A stretch of 60,000 bases of DNA from Symsagittifera roscoffensis (lineage: Eukaryota; Xenacoelomorpha; Acoela; Convolutidae). The DNA is taken from NCBI RefSeq assembly GCF_963678635.1, contig NC_087063.1:37464759-37524758 (forward strand). The letters run 5' to 3'. The notes beneath the pieces were generated by a model, which saw only the letters and a program-made list of their open reading frames with translations, searched no databases and was not told the origin of the DNA. Each line of letters opens with the position of its first letter. The stretch's first letter is position 1. The translations under genes were made by a program, and so were the position numbers. Below, piece by piece: positions 20,865 to 33,204 of this stretch.

Positions 20865-22836
20865 TTGACCGGAGTATGCTAGAAGTAATCAGAAGGTCAA
20901 AAGTATCATAGTAACCGAGGTTACAGTCAGGAGTCCCTTCATCACGTATTCCAGTAAAAATTCATGGAATTTTCCAGATATGGAAGTGATGATGATAAAA
21001 GAAGATGACAAGTGTTGAAGTCCTTTTCAATTAAAATCGATACGGGTTACGTTTCTTCAATAAGAACACGCAACTCGACGCGAGAAAATATAATATACAA
21101 CTGTTAAATTTAAAAAAAAATTTCGAAAATTATTTTATCATTTGTTGTTCCGAGTACGCGAGCGGCGTTCGCAATCTGTAATGCCAGGGAGATTCTCTGT
21201 TTTAAAAAACTGCCTGCTCTGGGTTCCTCAGTGCATATGCTTAGGTTCTTACAAAGCTTGCTCAAAAAAATTTCTGTGCTGGGGCCGGCCGCGCCCTGAA
21301 TCTCAAAAGCTAGCGGTTGAAAAAAATATTCATCAACTACAAGATCTTTATACTTTTCATTTTTTGCTCTTCCGCTTCAGCGGCAGCCGTACCAGGGTTA
21401 CAAACAGACCAGGCATTAGTTCTATAAGGAGCTAAGGAGTCTACTACCGTTAAATTCCACAAGAGCTAGATGAATTCTAGAGAATCTCCCTGCACTTTTG
21501 AGGCAAGAAGGGATTGACTTTTCCGCACTCGCATATTTTTGAGACTAATCGAAGTACTATCGCAATTCTGAGTTGTTGGTTTGACAGTTTTAACCTTAAA
21601 TTTTCGCACGGGATGACGTTCAACCATTGGGAGCCAAATCTATCTTGGAACGCGTTGAATCTTTTTACGTCCGTTGGTTCGAGCCTTAAAATTACGTTTG
21701 CAGTTTCCCTGTCAAAAACTGGCTCTGTCCGATTTTTTTTTGGTTTCATTTTCCGGAGCCATTTCAACTTTTCCAAGTTCAAACCACCGTTTAAGCGCAT
21801 CATTATAGGTGACATCCATAGGCTCAAAACCAAAGATTTCGCTCACGGCATTTTTTGCTCCTGCTGCTTAGGCTAAGAAAGCGGGTAAAGCGAGTAGACG
21901 AGCAGAAGAAACGCCCAAGCCACCTTTGGCTGCCGGAGAACTACTTGTAAAAACTGGTTATCATCCATTTTCACATTAGTGACCTTGCATAACCAATTTC
22001 TTGGTAGTTTGTCGTAGCCTTCCAAAAAATCATTTTGCAAAAAACAAGCCCTCGTACGCAAACATTATAGGAGTTTTGGCATGCTAAAGCAATTTTTCAG
22101 GAGGTAAAAACCGTAATGGGCGTCTAGTTATTCAATGACATCCGAGATTTTTTCAAGCTCCCTAATTTTTTCATCGAGCAATTTTTTCCGGCCAAATTCG
22201 CCGATTGGAGATCCTAAAATGAGGAGTTCTTCTTTTGTTCTTATTTTTATTTTGGGGCATATTTTTCGAAATTGTGTTAAAAATGAATTTTATTTTGGAG
22301 TCGGTCCCAAAAAACTAAGTTCGCACTTCTCAGTGCTCAAGCTCAGGCCGTAAATTTGTTCCGATTTCAGAATGTTTTTAAGGTCCCCGAAAACTACCCT
22401 ATAGTCGTCAGCTAAATTTCCATCATCTAAATACCAGATGTTAATTTCGTATTGATGTTAGAGTTCCGTCTTCTGACATTATGACAGAGCTTCTGTAAAA
22501 GAGGTAAATATGTTTAATATACGCGCAATTGGTTTAATTATACAATTCGGGGCCATTTGAATTAATATGATTCAGCATTGTTTCTCTATTTAGAGAGTTG
22601 AAGGCATTTTGAAAATCTATTTTTAAAAGAACAGTGCATTTTGGATTTTCTTCGCGTTCAAGAAGGTTTCGAAACGAGTGTGCAGCTATTTCTGCTCCTC
22701 GTTCGGTACCGCATCCTATCTGTACGTTTCCGAAAAAAATTTGTCGCTCGTGGAGGGCCTTGCTTCCAGCGCATTTAGACGCGATACGTCTAAGCTTGTT
22801 GCCTGTGGCAATCGGTCTCAACCCTCCTTCTATCTT
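20865..22836 (-). mobile_element. LINE array unit 3 (long type, 1.97 kb)
   Basis: This unit keeps the thumb and zinc-knuckle region (about 21477-22060, including FDRETANVILRLEPTDVKRFN) that short units lack. Part of the endonuclease core is missing near 21470. A distinctive lesion at about 22446, TTCGTATTGATGTTAGAG, replaces the QQGDP region; unit 7 has the same lesion. Non-functional. Confidence 0.8.
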
Positions 22837-24155
22837 TTGACTGGAGTATGCTAGAAGTAATCAGGAGGTCAAAAGTATCATAGTAACCGAGGTTACAGTC
22901 AGGAGTCCCTTCATCACGTATTCCTGTCAAAATCCATGGAATTTTCTAGATATGGTAGTGATGATGATAAAAGAAGGTTACAAGTGTTGAAGTCCTTTTC
23001 AATTAAAATCGATACTGGTTACGTTTCTTCAATAAGAACACGCAACTCAACGCGAGAAAAAATAATATGCAACTGTTAAAAAAGAAAAATTTCGTCGAAA
23101 GTTATTTTATCATTTTTTGTTCCGCGTACGCAAGCGGCGTTCGCAATCTGTATTATCAGGGAGATTCTCTGTTTTAAAAAGCTGCCTGCTCTGGGTTCCT
23201 CAGTGCATATGCTTAGGTTCTTACAAAGCTTGCTCAAAAAAATTCTGTGCTAGGGCCGGCCGCGCCCTGAATCTCAAAAGCTAGCTCAAGGACTCGCACG
23301 CAAAAAAAGGGCTCGTACGCAAAAATATAGGAGTTTTGGCATGCTAAAGCATTTTTTCAGGAAGTAAAAATCATAATGGGCGTCTAGTTATGCAATGACA
23401 TCCGAAATTTTTTCATGATCCCTAATTTATTAGTCGAGCAATTCTTTTCGGCAAAGTTAGCCGATTGGAGATCCTAAAAAGAGAAGTTCTTCTTTTGTTC
23501 TTATTTTTATTTTGGGGCATATTTTTCGAAATTGTGTTAAAAATGATTTATACTTTGGAGTCGGTCCCAAAAAACACATTTCCCACTTCTCAGTGCTCAA
23601 GCTCAGGCCGTAAATTTGTTCTGATTTCAAAATGTTTTTAAGGTCCCGGAGTACTACGCTATAGTCGTCAGCTAAATTTCCATCATCTAAATACCAGATG
23701 TTAATTTTCGGCTCCAACTGTTTGACTAGTGTCCAAATTGTTTCCGCAAAAAGTGGTGGGGCTTCAGGATCACCTTGCTGAGTTCCGTCTTCTCACATTA
23801 TGACAGAGCTTCTGTAAAAAAGGTAACTAGGTTTAGTATACGCGCAATTGGTGTAATTATAGATTTCGGGGCGACTTGAATAAACATGATTCAGCATTGT
23901 TTCTCTATTTAGAGACTTGAAGGCATTTTTAAAACCTAGTTTTAAAAGAACAGTGCATTTTAGATTGTCGTCGCGTTCAAGAAGGTTTCAAAACAAGTGT
24001 GCAGCTATTTCTGCTCCCTGTTTGGTACCGCATCCCAACTGTACGTTTCCTTAAAAAATTTGTCGTTCGGGGAGAGCCTTGCTTATAGCGCATTTAGACG
24101 CGATACGTCTCAGCTTGTTGCCTGTGGCAATCGGTCTTAACCCTCCTTCTATATT
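22837..24155 (-). mobile_element. LINE array unit 4 (short type, 1.32 kb)
   Basis: Same layout and same internal deletion as unit 2. The RT motif C region (NIWYLDDGNLADD) is readable at 23457-23717 on the - strand, ending in GSPIG. Scattered stops elsewhere. Confidence 0.8.
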
Positions 24156-25476
24156 TTGACTGGAGTATGCTAGAAGTAATCAGAAGGTCAAAAGTATCAT
24201 AGTAACCGAGGTTACAGTCAGGAGTCCCTTCATCACGTATTCCTGTCAAAATTCATGGAATTTTCTAGATATGGAAGTGATGATGATAAAAGAAGGTTAC
24301 AAGTGTTGAAGTCCTTTTCAATTAAAATCGATACTGGTTACGTTTCTTCAATAAGAACACGCAACTCGACGCGAGAAAACATAATATACAACTGTTAAAA
24401 ATAAAAAATTTTGTCGAAAATTATTTTATCATTTGTTGTTCCGATTACGCAAGCGGCGTTTGCAATCTGTAATGCCAGGGAGATTCTCTGTTTTAAAAAT
24501 TTGCCTGCTCTGGGTTCCTCAATGCATATTCTTAGGTTCTTACAAAGCTTGCTCAAAAAAACTTCTGTGCTGTGACCGGCCGCGCCCTGAATCTGAAAAA
24601 CTAGCTCAAGGGCTCGTACGCAAAAAAACAAGGGCTCGTACGCAAAAAATATAGTAGTTTTGGCATGCTAAAGCAATTTTTCAGGAGGTAAAAACCATAA
24701 TGGGCCTCTAGTTGTTCAATGACTTCCGAGATTTTTTCAAGCTCCCTAATTTTTTCGTCGAGCAATTCTTTTTGGCAAAGTTAGCCGATTGCAGATCCTA
24801 AAAAGAGGAGTTCTTCTTTTGTTCTTATTTTTATTTTGGGGCATATTTTCGAAATTGTGTTAACAATGATTTATACTTTGGAGTCGGTCCCAAAAATTAA
24901 AGTCCGCACTTCTCAGTGCTCACGCTCAGGCCGTAAATTTGTTCCGATTTCAGAATGTTTTTAAGGTCCCGGAGTACTACCCTATAGTTGTCAGCTAAAT
25001 TTCCATCATCTAAATACCAGATGTTAATTTTCGGCTCTAACTGTTTGACTAGTGTCTAAACTGTTTCCGCAAAAAGGGATGGGGCTTCAAGATCACCTTG
25101 CTGAGTTCCGTCTTCTGACTTATGACAGAGCTTCTGTAAAAAAGGTAACTAGGTTTATTATACGCGCAATTGGTGTAATTATACATTTCGGGGCAATTTG
25201 AATAAACATGATTCAGCATTGTTTCTCTATTTAGAGAGTTGAAGACATTTTAAAATCTAGTTTTAAAAGAACAGTGCATTTTGGATTGTCGTCGCGTTCA
25301 AGAAGGTTTCAAAACGAGTGTGCAGCTATTTCTGCTCCTCGTTTGGTACCGCATCCCATCTGTACGTTTCCTTAAAAAATTTGTCGCTCGGGAAGGGCCT
25401 TGCTTCCAGCGCATTTAGACGCGATACGTCTCAGCTTGTTGCCTGTGGCAATCGGTCTTAACCCTCCTTCTATCTT
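24156..25476 (-). mobile_element. LINE array unit 5 (short type, 1.32 kb)
   Basis: Same layout and length as units 2 and 4. The doubled GGGCTCGTACGCAAAAAA junction is at about 24607-24650. The last codons of the ORF (ATNDKIIF-like) are readable at 24395-24631. Confidence 0.8.
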
Positions 25477-26067
25477 TTGACTGGAGTATGCTAGAAGTAA
25501 TCAGAAGGTCAAAAGTTTCATAGTAATGAGGTTACAGTCAGGAGTCCCTTCATCACGTATTCCAGTCAAAATCCATGGAATTTTCTAGATATGGAAGTGA
25601 TGATGATAAAAGAAGATGACAAGTGTTGAGGTCCTTTTCAATAAAAGTCGATACGGGTTACGTTTCTTCAATAAGAACACGCAACTCGACGCGAGAAAAC
25701 ATAATATACAACTGTTAAAATTAAAAAATTTCGTCGAAAGTTATTTTATCATTTATTGTTCCGAGTACGCAAGCGGCGTTCGCAATCTGTAATATCAGGG
25801 AGATTCAGCATTGTTTCTCTATTTAGAGAGTTGAAGGCATTTTGAAAATCTATTTTCAAAATAACAGTGCATTTTGGATTGTCGTCGCGTTCAAGAAGGT
25901 TTCGAAACGAGTGTGCAGCTATTTCTGCCCCTCGTTTGGTACCGCATCCTATCTGTACGTTTCCGAAAAAAAATTATCGCTCGGGGAGGGCCTGGCTTCC
26001 AGCGCATTTAGACGCGATACGTCTCAGCTTGTTGCCTGTGGCAATCGGTCTCAACCCTCCGTCTAGT
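25477..26067 (-). mobile_element. LINE array unit 6 (0.59 kb remnant)
   Basis: 3' UTR and ORF end joined directly to the RT start at about 25805, where AGGGAGATTC meets AGCATTGTTTC. This is a different and larger deletion than in the short type. Confidence 0.8.
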
Positions 26068-28164
26068 TTTTGACTGGAGTATGCTAGAAGTAATCAGAAG
26101 GTCAAAAGTATCATAGTAACCGAGGTTACAGTCAGGAGTCCCTTCATCACGTAATCCAGTCAAAATCCATGGAATTTTCTAGATATGGAAGTGATGATGA
26201 TAAAAGAAGGTTACAAGTGTTGAAGTCCTTTCAATTAAAATTGATACGTGTTACGTTTCTTCAATAAGAACACGCAACCGGACGTGTCAATTATTGTTCA
26301 TCAATTATTGTTCAATTATTGTTCCGAGTACGCAAGCGGCGTTCGCAATCTGTAATGCCAGGGAGATTCTCTGTTTTAAAAAGCTGCCTGCTGTGGGTTC
26401 CTCAGTGCATATGTTTAGGTTCTTACAAAGCTTGCTCAAAAAAATTTCTGTGCTGGGGCCGGCCGCGCCCTGAATCTCAAAAGCTAGCGGTTGAAAAAAA
26501 TATCCATCAACTACAAGATCTTTATACTTTTCATTTTTTGCTCTTCCGCTTCAGCGGCAGCCGTACCAGGGTTACAAACAGACCAGGCATTAGTTCTATA
26601 AGGAGCTAAGGAGTCTACTACCGTTAAAATCCACAAGAGCTGCTTACCAACAGCCCATGGAACGAGCGTCAAACCGTCTGGTCGCTTCCGATCGGTCCTG
26701 TAGAGGTGTCGTGGTTCTGAAACAGACGGATTGTGAATAGAAGATAAACTCTGCTTTAAAAAGGCATTTAGATATGAATGTCTAGAGAATCTCCTTGCAC
26801 TTTTGGGGCCAGAAAGACACTGTCAACCTATCTCGGTAATGATTTTTCCGCACTCGCATATTTTTGAGACTAATCGAAGTACTATCGCAATTCTGAGTTG
26901 TTGGTTCGACAGTTTTAACCTTAAATTTTTGCACGGGATAACGGTCAACCATTGGGAGCCAAATCTATCTTGGAACGCGTTGAATCTTTTTACGTCCGTT
27001 GGTTCGAGCCTTAAAATTACGTTTGCAGTTTCCCTGTCAAAACCTGGCTCTGTCCGATTTTTTTTTGGTTTCATTTTCCGGAGCCATTTCAACTTTTCCA
27101 AGTTCAAACCACCGTTTAAGCGCATCATTATAGGTGCCATCCATAGGCTCAAAACCAAAGATTTCGCTCACGGCATTTTTTGCTCCTGCTGCTTAGGCTA
27201 AGAAAGCGGGTAAAGCGAGTAGACGAGCAGAAGAAACGCCCAAGCCACCTTTGGCTGCCGGAAAGAAAGCTGCGTTCAAAAACTGGTTATCATCCATTTT
27301 CACATTAGTGACCTTGCATAACCAATTTCTTACTAGTTTGTCGTAGCCTTCCAAAAAATCATTTTGCAAAAAACAAGCGCTCGTACGCAAAAAGTATAGG
27401 AGTTTTGGCATGCTAAAGCATTTTTTCAGGAGGTAAAAACCATAATGGTCGTCTAGTTATACAATGACATCCGAGATTTTTTCAAGCTCCCTAATTTTTT
27501 TGTCGAGCAATTCTTTTCGGCAAAGTTAGCCGATTGGAGATCCTAAAAAGAGAAGTTCTTCTTTTGTTCTTATTTTTATTTTGGGGCATATTTTTCGAAA
27601 TTGTGTTTAAAATGAATTATACTTTGGAGTCGGTCCCAAAAAACACATTTCCCACTTCTCAGTGCTCAAGCTCAGGCCGTAAATTTGTTCTGATTTCAGA
27701 ATGTTTTTAAGGTCCCGGAGTACTACCCTATAGTCGTCAGCTAAATTTCCATCATCTAAATACCAGATGTTAATTTTGTATTGATGTTAGAGTTCCGTCT
27801 TCTGACATTATGACAGAGCTTCTGTAAAAAAGGTAACTATGTTTAATATACGCGCAATTGGTGTAATTATACAATTCAGGGCAATTTGAATAAACATGAT
27901 TCAGCATTGTTTCTCTATTTAGAGAGTTGAAGGCAATTTGAAAATCTATTTTTAAAAGAACAGTGCATTTTGGATTGCCGTCGCGTTCAAGAAGGTTTCG
28001 AAACGAGTGTGCAGCTATTTCTGCTCCTCGTTTGGTACCGCATCCTATCTGTACATTTCCGAAAAAATTTTGTCGCTCGGGGACGGCCTTGCTTCCAGCG
28101 CATTTAGACGCAATACGTCTCAGCTTGTTGCCTGTGGCAATCGGTCTCAACCCTCCGTCTGTCT
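26068..28164 (-). mobile_element. LINE array unit 7 (long type, 2.10 kb)
   Basis: Related to unit 3: it retains the thumb and zinc-knuckle region (26823-27411) and carries the same TATTGATGTTAGAG lesion (about 27780). It additionally keeps the endonuclease segment RPDGLTLV and AVGKQLL (about 26640-26700). The RT start (RPIATGNKLRRIASKCAGS) is at 27770-28150. Confidence 0.8.
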
Positions 28165-30640
28165 TTTGACTGGAGTATGCTAGAAGTAATCAGAAGGTCA
28201 AAAGTAATCATACTAACCGAGGTTACAGTCGGGAGTCCCTTCATCACGTATTCCAGTCAAATTCCATGGAATTTTCCAGATATGGAAGTGATGATGATAA
28301 AAGAAGATGACAAGTGTTGAAGTCCTTTTCAATAAAAATCGATACGGGTTACGTTTCTTCAATAAGAACACGCAACTCAAAGCGGGAAAATATAATATGC
28401 AACTGTTAAATTTAAAAAATTTCGTCGGAAGTTATTTTATCATTTATTGTTCCGAGTACGCAAGCGGCGTTCGCAATCTGTATTATCAGGGAGATTCTCT
28501 GTTTTAAAAAGCTGCCTGCTCTGGGTTCCTCAGTGCATATGCTTAGGTTCTTACAAAACTTGCTCAAAACAATTCTGTGCTCGGGCCGGCCGCGCCCTGA
28601 ATCTTAAAAGCTAGCGGTTGAAAATTATATGAATCATCTACGAGATCTTTATACTTTTCATTTTTTTGCTCTTCCGCTTCAGCGGCAGCCGTACCAGGAT
28701 TACAAACAGACCAGGCATTAGTTCTACTAGGAGCTAAGGAGTCTACTACCGTTAAATCCCACAAGAGCTGCTTACCAACAGCCCATGGAACGAGCGTCAA
28801 ACCGTCTGGTCGCTTCCGATCGGTCCTGTAGAGGTGTCGTGGTTCTGAAACAGACGGATTGTGAATAGAAGATAAACTCTGCTTTAAAAGGGCATTTAAA
28901 TTTGAATGCCTAGAGAGTCTCCCTGCACTTTGAGGCAAGAAAGACACTGTCAACCCTCCTCGGTATTGTCTTTTCCTCACTCACATTTTTTTGAGCCTAA
29001 TCGAAGTAATATCGCAATTCAGAGTTGTTGGTTCGACAGTTTTAATCTTAAATTTTACCACAGGATGACGTTCAACCATTGGGAGCCAAATCTAACTTGG
29101 AACGCGTTGAATCTTTTTACGTCCGTTGGTTCGAGCCTTAAAATTACGTTTGCAATTTCGCTGTCAAAAATTGTCTCTGTCCAATTTTTTTGGGTTTCAT
29201 TTTCTGGAGTCATTTCATTTTTTCCAAGTTCAAACCACCGCTTAAGCTCATCATTATAGGTTCCATCCACATGCTCCAAACCAAAGATTTCGCTCACGGC
29301 ATTTGTTGCTCCTACTGCTGAGGCTAAGAAAGCGGGTGAAGCGAGTAGACGAGCGGAAGAAACGCCCAAGCCACCTTTGGCTGCCGGGAGAACTGCTTGT
29401 AAAAACTGGTTATCATCCATTTTCACATTAGTGACCTTGCATTACCAATTTCTTAGTAGTAAAAAATCATTTTGCAAAAAACAAGCGCTCGTACGCAAAA
29501 AGTATAGGAGTTTTGGCATGCTAAAGCAATTTTTCAGGAGGTAAAAACCATAATGGGCGTCTAGTTATTCAATGACATCCGAGATTTTTTCAAGTTCCCC
29601 AATTTTTTTGTCGAGCAATTCTTTCCGGCAAAATTTGCCGATTGGAGATCCTAAAATGAGGAGTTCTTCTTTCAATTTAATTTATTTTGGGGCATGTTTT
29701 TCGAAATTGTCTTAAAAATGAATTATACTCTGAAGTCGGTCCCAAAAAACAAAGTTCGCACTTCTCAGTGTTCAAGCTCAGGCCGTAAATTTGTTCCGAT
29801 TTCAGAATGTTTTTAAGGTCCCGGAGTACTACCCTATATTCGTCAGCTAAATTTCCATCATCTAAATACCAGATGTTAATTTTCGACTCAAACTGTTTGA
29901 CTAGTGTCTAAATTGTTTTCGCAAAAAGGGTGGGGCTTCAGGATCACCTTGCTGAGTTCCGTCATCTGACATTATGATAGAGTCTCCGTAAAAAAGGTAA
30001 CTAGGTTTAATGTACGCGCAATTGGTGTAATTATACAATTCGGGGTGATTTGAATAAACATGATTCAGCCTTGTTTCTCGATTTAGAGAGTTAAAGGCAA
30101 TTTTAAAATCGAGTTCTAAAATTAAGTCCTGCACTGCCATTCGACTTACTAACAAGATCTTTAAAAATTTGAGGAACTATTTTATCACGACTTAATGCTG
30201 ATCCGTTCGGAAAGGACATTATCGCTTTGTATAGGTCAAAATCGGTTACGAAACAACTATCTACATTTTCTGGATTGGGAGCTGCAAATTTGGCTCGCTG
30301 AGGGTGGTTAGACAACAATTTTTGATGGTTATCAGTTGAAAAGGGAGCAATTTTGTCATCCGAAGCAGCAAGCCTTATTCCTCCCTTGACATTTCCTTCA
30401 TCGAGCTTACTACTTATTAGCTTTATTCTCTGCTCGAGGTCACTCAGAGGCGGGCTTGAAACTTGGGGATGGGGTTTTGGAAGTGACATTCCTTTGCTCG
30501 AAATTTTTTATTTTTCAAAGAGCTCATGCTTATTTTCTGTTAGCGTCCACTTCTTTTCGGTTGCTCCGAAAGAAACAATAACGACGTTAAAAACATTAGC
30601 CTTTTTCTAACATCTTCTACATTGTAGACGATGCCATGTA
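28165..30640 (-). mobile_element. LINE array unit 8, with the LINE 5' end
   Basis: This is the only array unit reaching the 5' end of the element. On the - strand: an N-terminal region 30103-30489 (DLEQRIKLISSKLDEGN); RT motif A LDFKIAFNSLNRE at about 30110; motif B QQGDPEAP at about 29945; motif C YLDD at about 29865; thumb; zinc knuckle with CxC and SAGRLSRHSNLNAL (about 28900-28990); then RPDGLTLVPW...LLWDLTVVDS and AEEQKNEKYKDL (28600-28810). The last strings fit a PD-x(n)-D restriction-like endonuclease. Part of the RT N-terminus is deleted at about 30125 and frames are broken. Reverse transcription at a nicked target is the family's mechanism; this copy is dead. Confidence 0.75.
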
Positions 30641-30782
30641 TTTTGTCCGACAGACTTGCCGGCAAGGGAACACGCGAGTCTTTTGGTACTCTCTTGAGTA
30701 CTCAGACCTTTGAGATGGCAGTATTAAGATGATTGTCTAGCACTAAATCATTACCTTTTGTTGCATTTAAGAAATTTAAAAT

Positions 30783-30835
30783 ATTAATTCAAACGTTTTC
30801 GCACATTTTGTGCATCATCAGGATTAAAATTTTGT
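30783..30835 (-). ncRNA. Hammerhead-ribozyme-like motif, PLE A1 3' end
   Basis: The - strand reads CUGAUGA (30815-30821), a 5-bp stem GCACA/UGUGC with loop AAA, GAAA (30797-30800), then AACGUU as a self-complementary stem III followed by U and G. Flanks UUAAUC and GAAUUAA can form stem I with one bulge. Self-cleaving hammerheads are known in PLE terminal repeats. One extra U between CUGAUGA and stem II departs from the canonical core, so activity is uncertain. Confidence 0.5.
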
Positions 30836-31154
30836 TACAATAATTACAAAACGATCAAAGATCTGAAAAATGAGAAACATGTCTAAAATTGCTTTAAAAC
30901 TTTTAGACCAATCAAATTTAAACAACTGTAATTACATAATACAATACGTAACCAAAAAATAACTTTTTCCTGAAAATTTCTGATATTTCTTCTCGATTTT
31001 TGTTCTTTCACGGTTATAAAATTTCGATTTAGGAAAATTTTTCATTCTGACATATCAGTTTTTTAACTTTTAGCCATGTTATACATAGACTATAATTTTA
31101 GTAATATTTCCGGCTCGTGAAATCATCGAGTGTTTTGATTCGCGGCCTCTCCCT

Positions 31155-31382
31155 TCAAATATGCAAAGCCTCTAGTGTGAGTAGCTTATGAGTGTTGGCT
31201 GTTTGGTCTATAATCTCTGACTTCAGCTCAGCAGTACCGCCTATCTCCTTCTTACACTCTAACAAGTGTTGTCCTACTGGGGATTCCTCTTTGGGGTGTT
31301 CATCAACCCTCGTGGCTAAATGTCGGACTGTCTGGCCGATATAGTTGGAGTTACATCTACTACATGAAAGCTTATACACCAC
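31155..31382 (-). pseudogene. GIY-YIG endonuclease domain of PLE A1
   Basis: The C-terminal endonuclease of canonical PLEs nicks target DNA for priming. VYKLSCSRCNSNYIGQTVRH is followed by LATRVDEH and SPVGQHLLECKK, the expected order of the GIY-YIG core with its Cys-containing knuckle and conserved Arg and His. It is separated from the RT by a TAA (about 31385), where the related PLE B has a Ser codon, and by further breaks up to 31620. It lies at the C-terminal side of RT as in EN(+) PLEs, not permuted. Confidence 0.8.
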
Positions 31383-31632
31383 TTTTTATCTCAGTTCACG
31401 AGCAAAGGAAGTTTTGAGAGATGACAAGCATGTTTTCAATTTTTTTGTTGTAAAAATCATTTGTGCCCCGGATGTTTACCGATTTTTTGCAGCTAACAGA
31501 GGAGATGGATTGCCTCGATATTGCATTGTGAAAAGGGGATTGACTCTTTTAACCATTTATCATTTCTCGGTTTTGATGCCTTCACCTCCAAATTTTTCTT
31601 TCCCCCAATGATCTTGTTCAGAGTTTCAAACA

Positions 31633-32121
31633 CTACCCTGTCCGCCCAATTTTTCGGATATTGATTTTCAATCCATTGTTTTCGATTTTTTTCTCCAATG
31701 CCTGGTCAAAATTTTCCCAAGTTGAGGTACTCCTGAAAACCCTATGAACCGTCCCTTCAATGACGTTTCTTTTGTACTGCAAACTTGCGCAAACTCTGAA
31801 ATTTAGAATGGTGTCTGTATCAGTGGGTTTTTGGTACCACCCACATGTGACCTTTTTTCCGGAGTCCACGTTGACATTTAAATCCAAAAAGACCAAAATA
31901 CCGTTACTATTAAGTTCTTCTGTTTTGAACTGCAAGTTTGGATGCAACATATTAGCAGCCTCGAGAACCAACCCAGGATTGCCCTTGACAGTTCTAACTA
32001 TGTCGTCCACATATCTTAGAAAAACCTTCACACCCTTCTCAGCCCGATCTGCTTCCTGTTGTTTTTTGCAAGCAATGCAATACCATATTGTTTCAGCGAT
32101 GTCTGCGTAATCGGATTCCAT
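31633..32121 (-). pseudogene. PLE A1 reverse transcriptase, zinc-finger end to thumb
   Basis: Begins in the second half of the PHD-like finger (ESDYADIAETIWYCIACKK: Trp two residues before Cys-x2-Cys), then EKGVKVFLRYVDDIV, the catalytic motif C with both Asp present. FLDLNVNVDSGKKV and NRxxxDxxxxFxxC-type PLE thumb strings (WYQKPTDTDTILNF, QYKRNVIEGTVHRVF) follow. RT motifs A and B are missing upstream. The finger is therefore adjacent to motif C, as in the fragment at 1-552 and in PLE B. Confidence 0.8.
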
Positions 32122-32229
32122 AATGTTACCACATCCTAAGTTTTTTCAGTTTCTTCTCATTTGTCTCCTTTTTCATTACACAAAAATCCACGCCCTTATC
32201 AAACATCACTGCCAGAAAACCGTTGTCCT

Positions 32230-32766
32230 TCAAATACTTTCTAGCTTTTTCAACACCTTTGTCAGAGGGGTCTGTTTCACATTCCTAGCATATCTCTTTG
32301 CAGCTGCTTCAATCTCACATAATTTTTCCCCGGGTAATCTATTTAATTTCAATTCGAACAAAAAAATGTCAATTTTTGCAAGAAAGTGAATTTCATTAAA
32401 TTTGTGTCGTACCGGATGTTTTGGTCCAAAACTTAAGACTTCCCGCACCCAAAGCGGCAAAGCCACTTCATCTAAATTTCTAACTGACCTTTCATCCAAA
32501 ATTTTTAATGGTCTATCCTGTCTTTCCGAAAGTTTTTCAAGCTTTTTCTTGTGTCGGCTTATCAGGTTATTGACACTACACTTTGCTTGCAGGTTCAGAT
32601 AAAGTATCATTGAAGGCCACCATTTCTCATCTATACCCCTTCTCACTACCTTCCTTGCTTTTGCTAGGTTACCCGATGCGTTGACCCTATCCGCATTTGC
32701 CTGGCTTATCTCAGATCTCAAAAAACTCAATCGAAAGCTGTGCACCGTTTGATCCAAAAAAAACAC
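32230..32766 (-). pseudogene. PLE A1 N-terminal ORF
   Basis: A 178-codon frame, strongly basic in the middle (SRHKKKLEKL), containing VLSFGPKHPVRHKF and HFLAKIDIFLFELKL. The 'vLSxGpkf' motif with a following helix is typical of the N-terminal region preceding RT in PLEs. The frame ends at KKLESI. A shift is then needed to reach NGFLAVMFDKGV, the RT1-2 string, at about 32170-32220. An identical frame occurs at 33844-34380 in A2. Confidence 0.7.
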
Positions 32767-33204
32767 CGTTATCAGGCACGCAAAACCATAAAAATTATAG
32801 TTTAATGTCGCTATTGAGACATTTTCTCAAAAAATTTAACTCTCAGGAAACTGCTATTAATTTTACAATAATGTTTTAAATAACATAAAACAAGTTTCCA
32901 AGTGTGTTTTATCCTCAGGACCAATTTAAGGAATGGTGGTGGCAGCAAAATTGCGGTAATCTCGTCTTTGCAGGCCACGAGCACTTAAACTCGTCTGGCA
33001 CTCAGCAGAAAAAAACAGCCCAACAACATCTTACCCCTTATTGGTCGTTCGGCTCCAGCTGAAGGTCCCCAGCCAACATCTCTGCTCTCCGCGCCTTTGC
33101 CCGGCGGCGTCCCTGCCATGGTTTTTTGGTCTGGGCCCGTAGCTTTAAGAAAATGCCTGGCAGGTGGTCTCGATGGGACAGTACCACCCTTAGTGACTTC
33201 CAAC

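Larger units (their letters stand above)
30641..33204 (-). mobile_element. Penelope-like element A1
   Basis: On the - strand from right to left: a GC-rich 5' region (about 32880-33204, shared with copies A2 and B), an N-terminal ORF, the RT, a GIY-YIG endonuclease, and a 3' UTR (30641-31154) with a hammerhead-like motif. A deletion between the N-terminal RT region and the zinc finger removes RT motifs A and B. Its left end meets LINE unit 8 and its right end meets A2 directly, head to tail. Confidence 0.85.
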
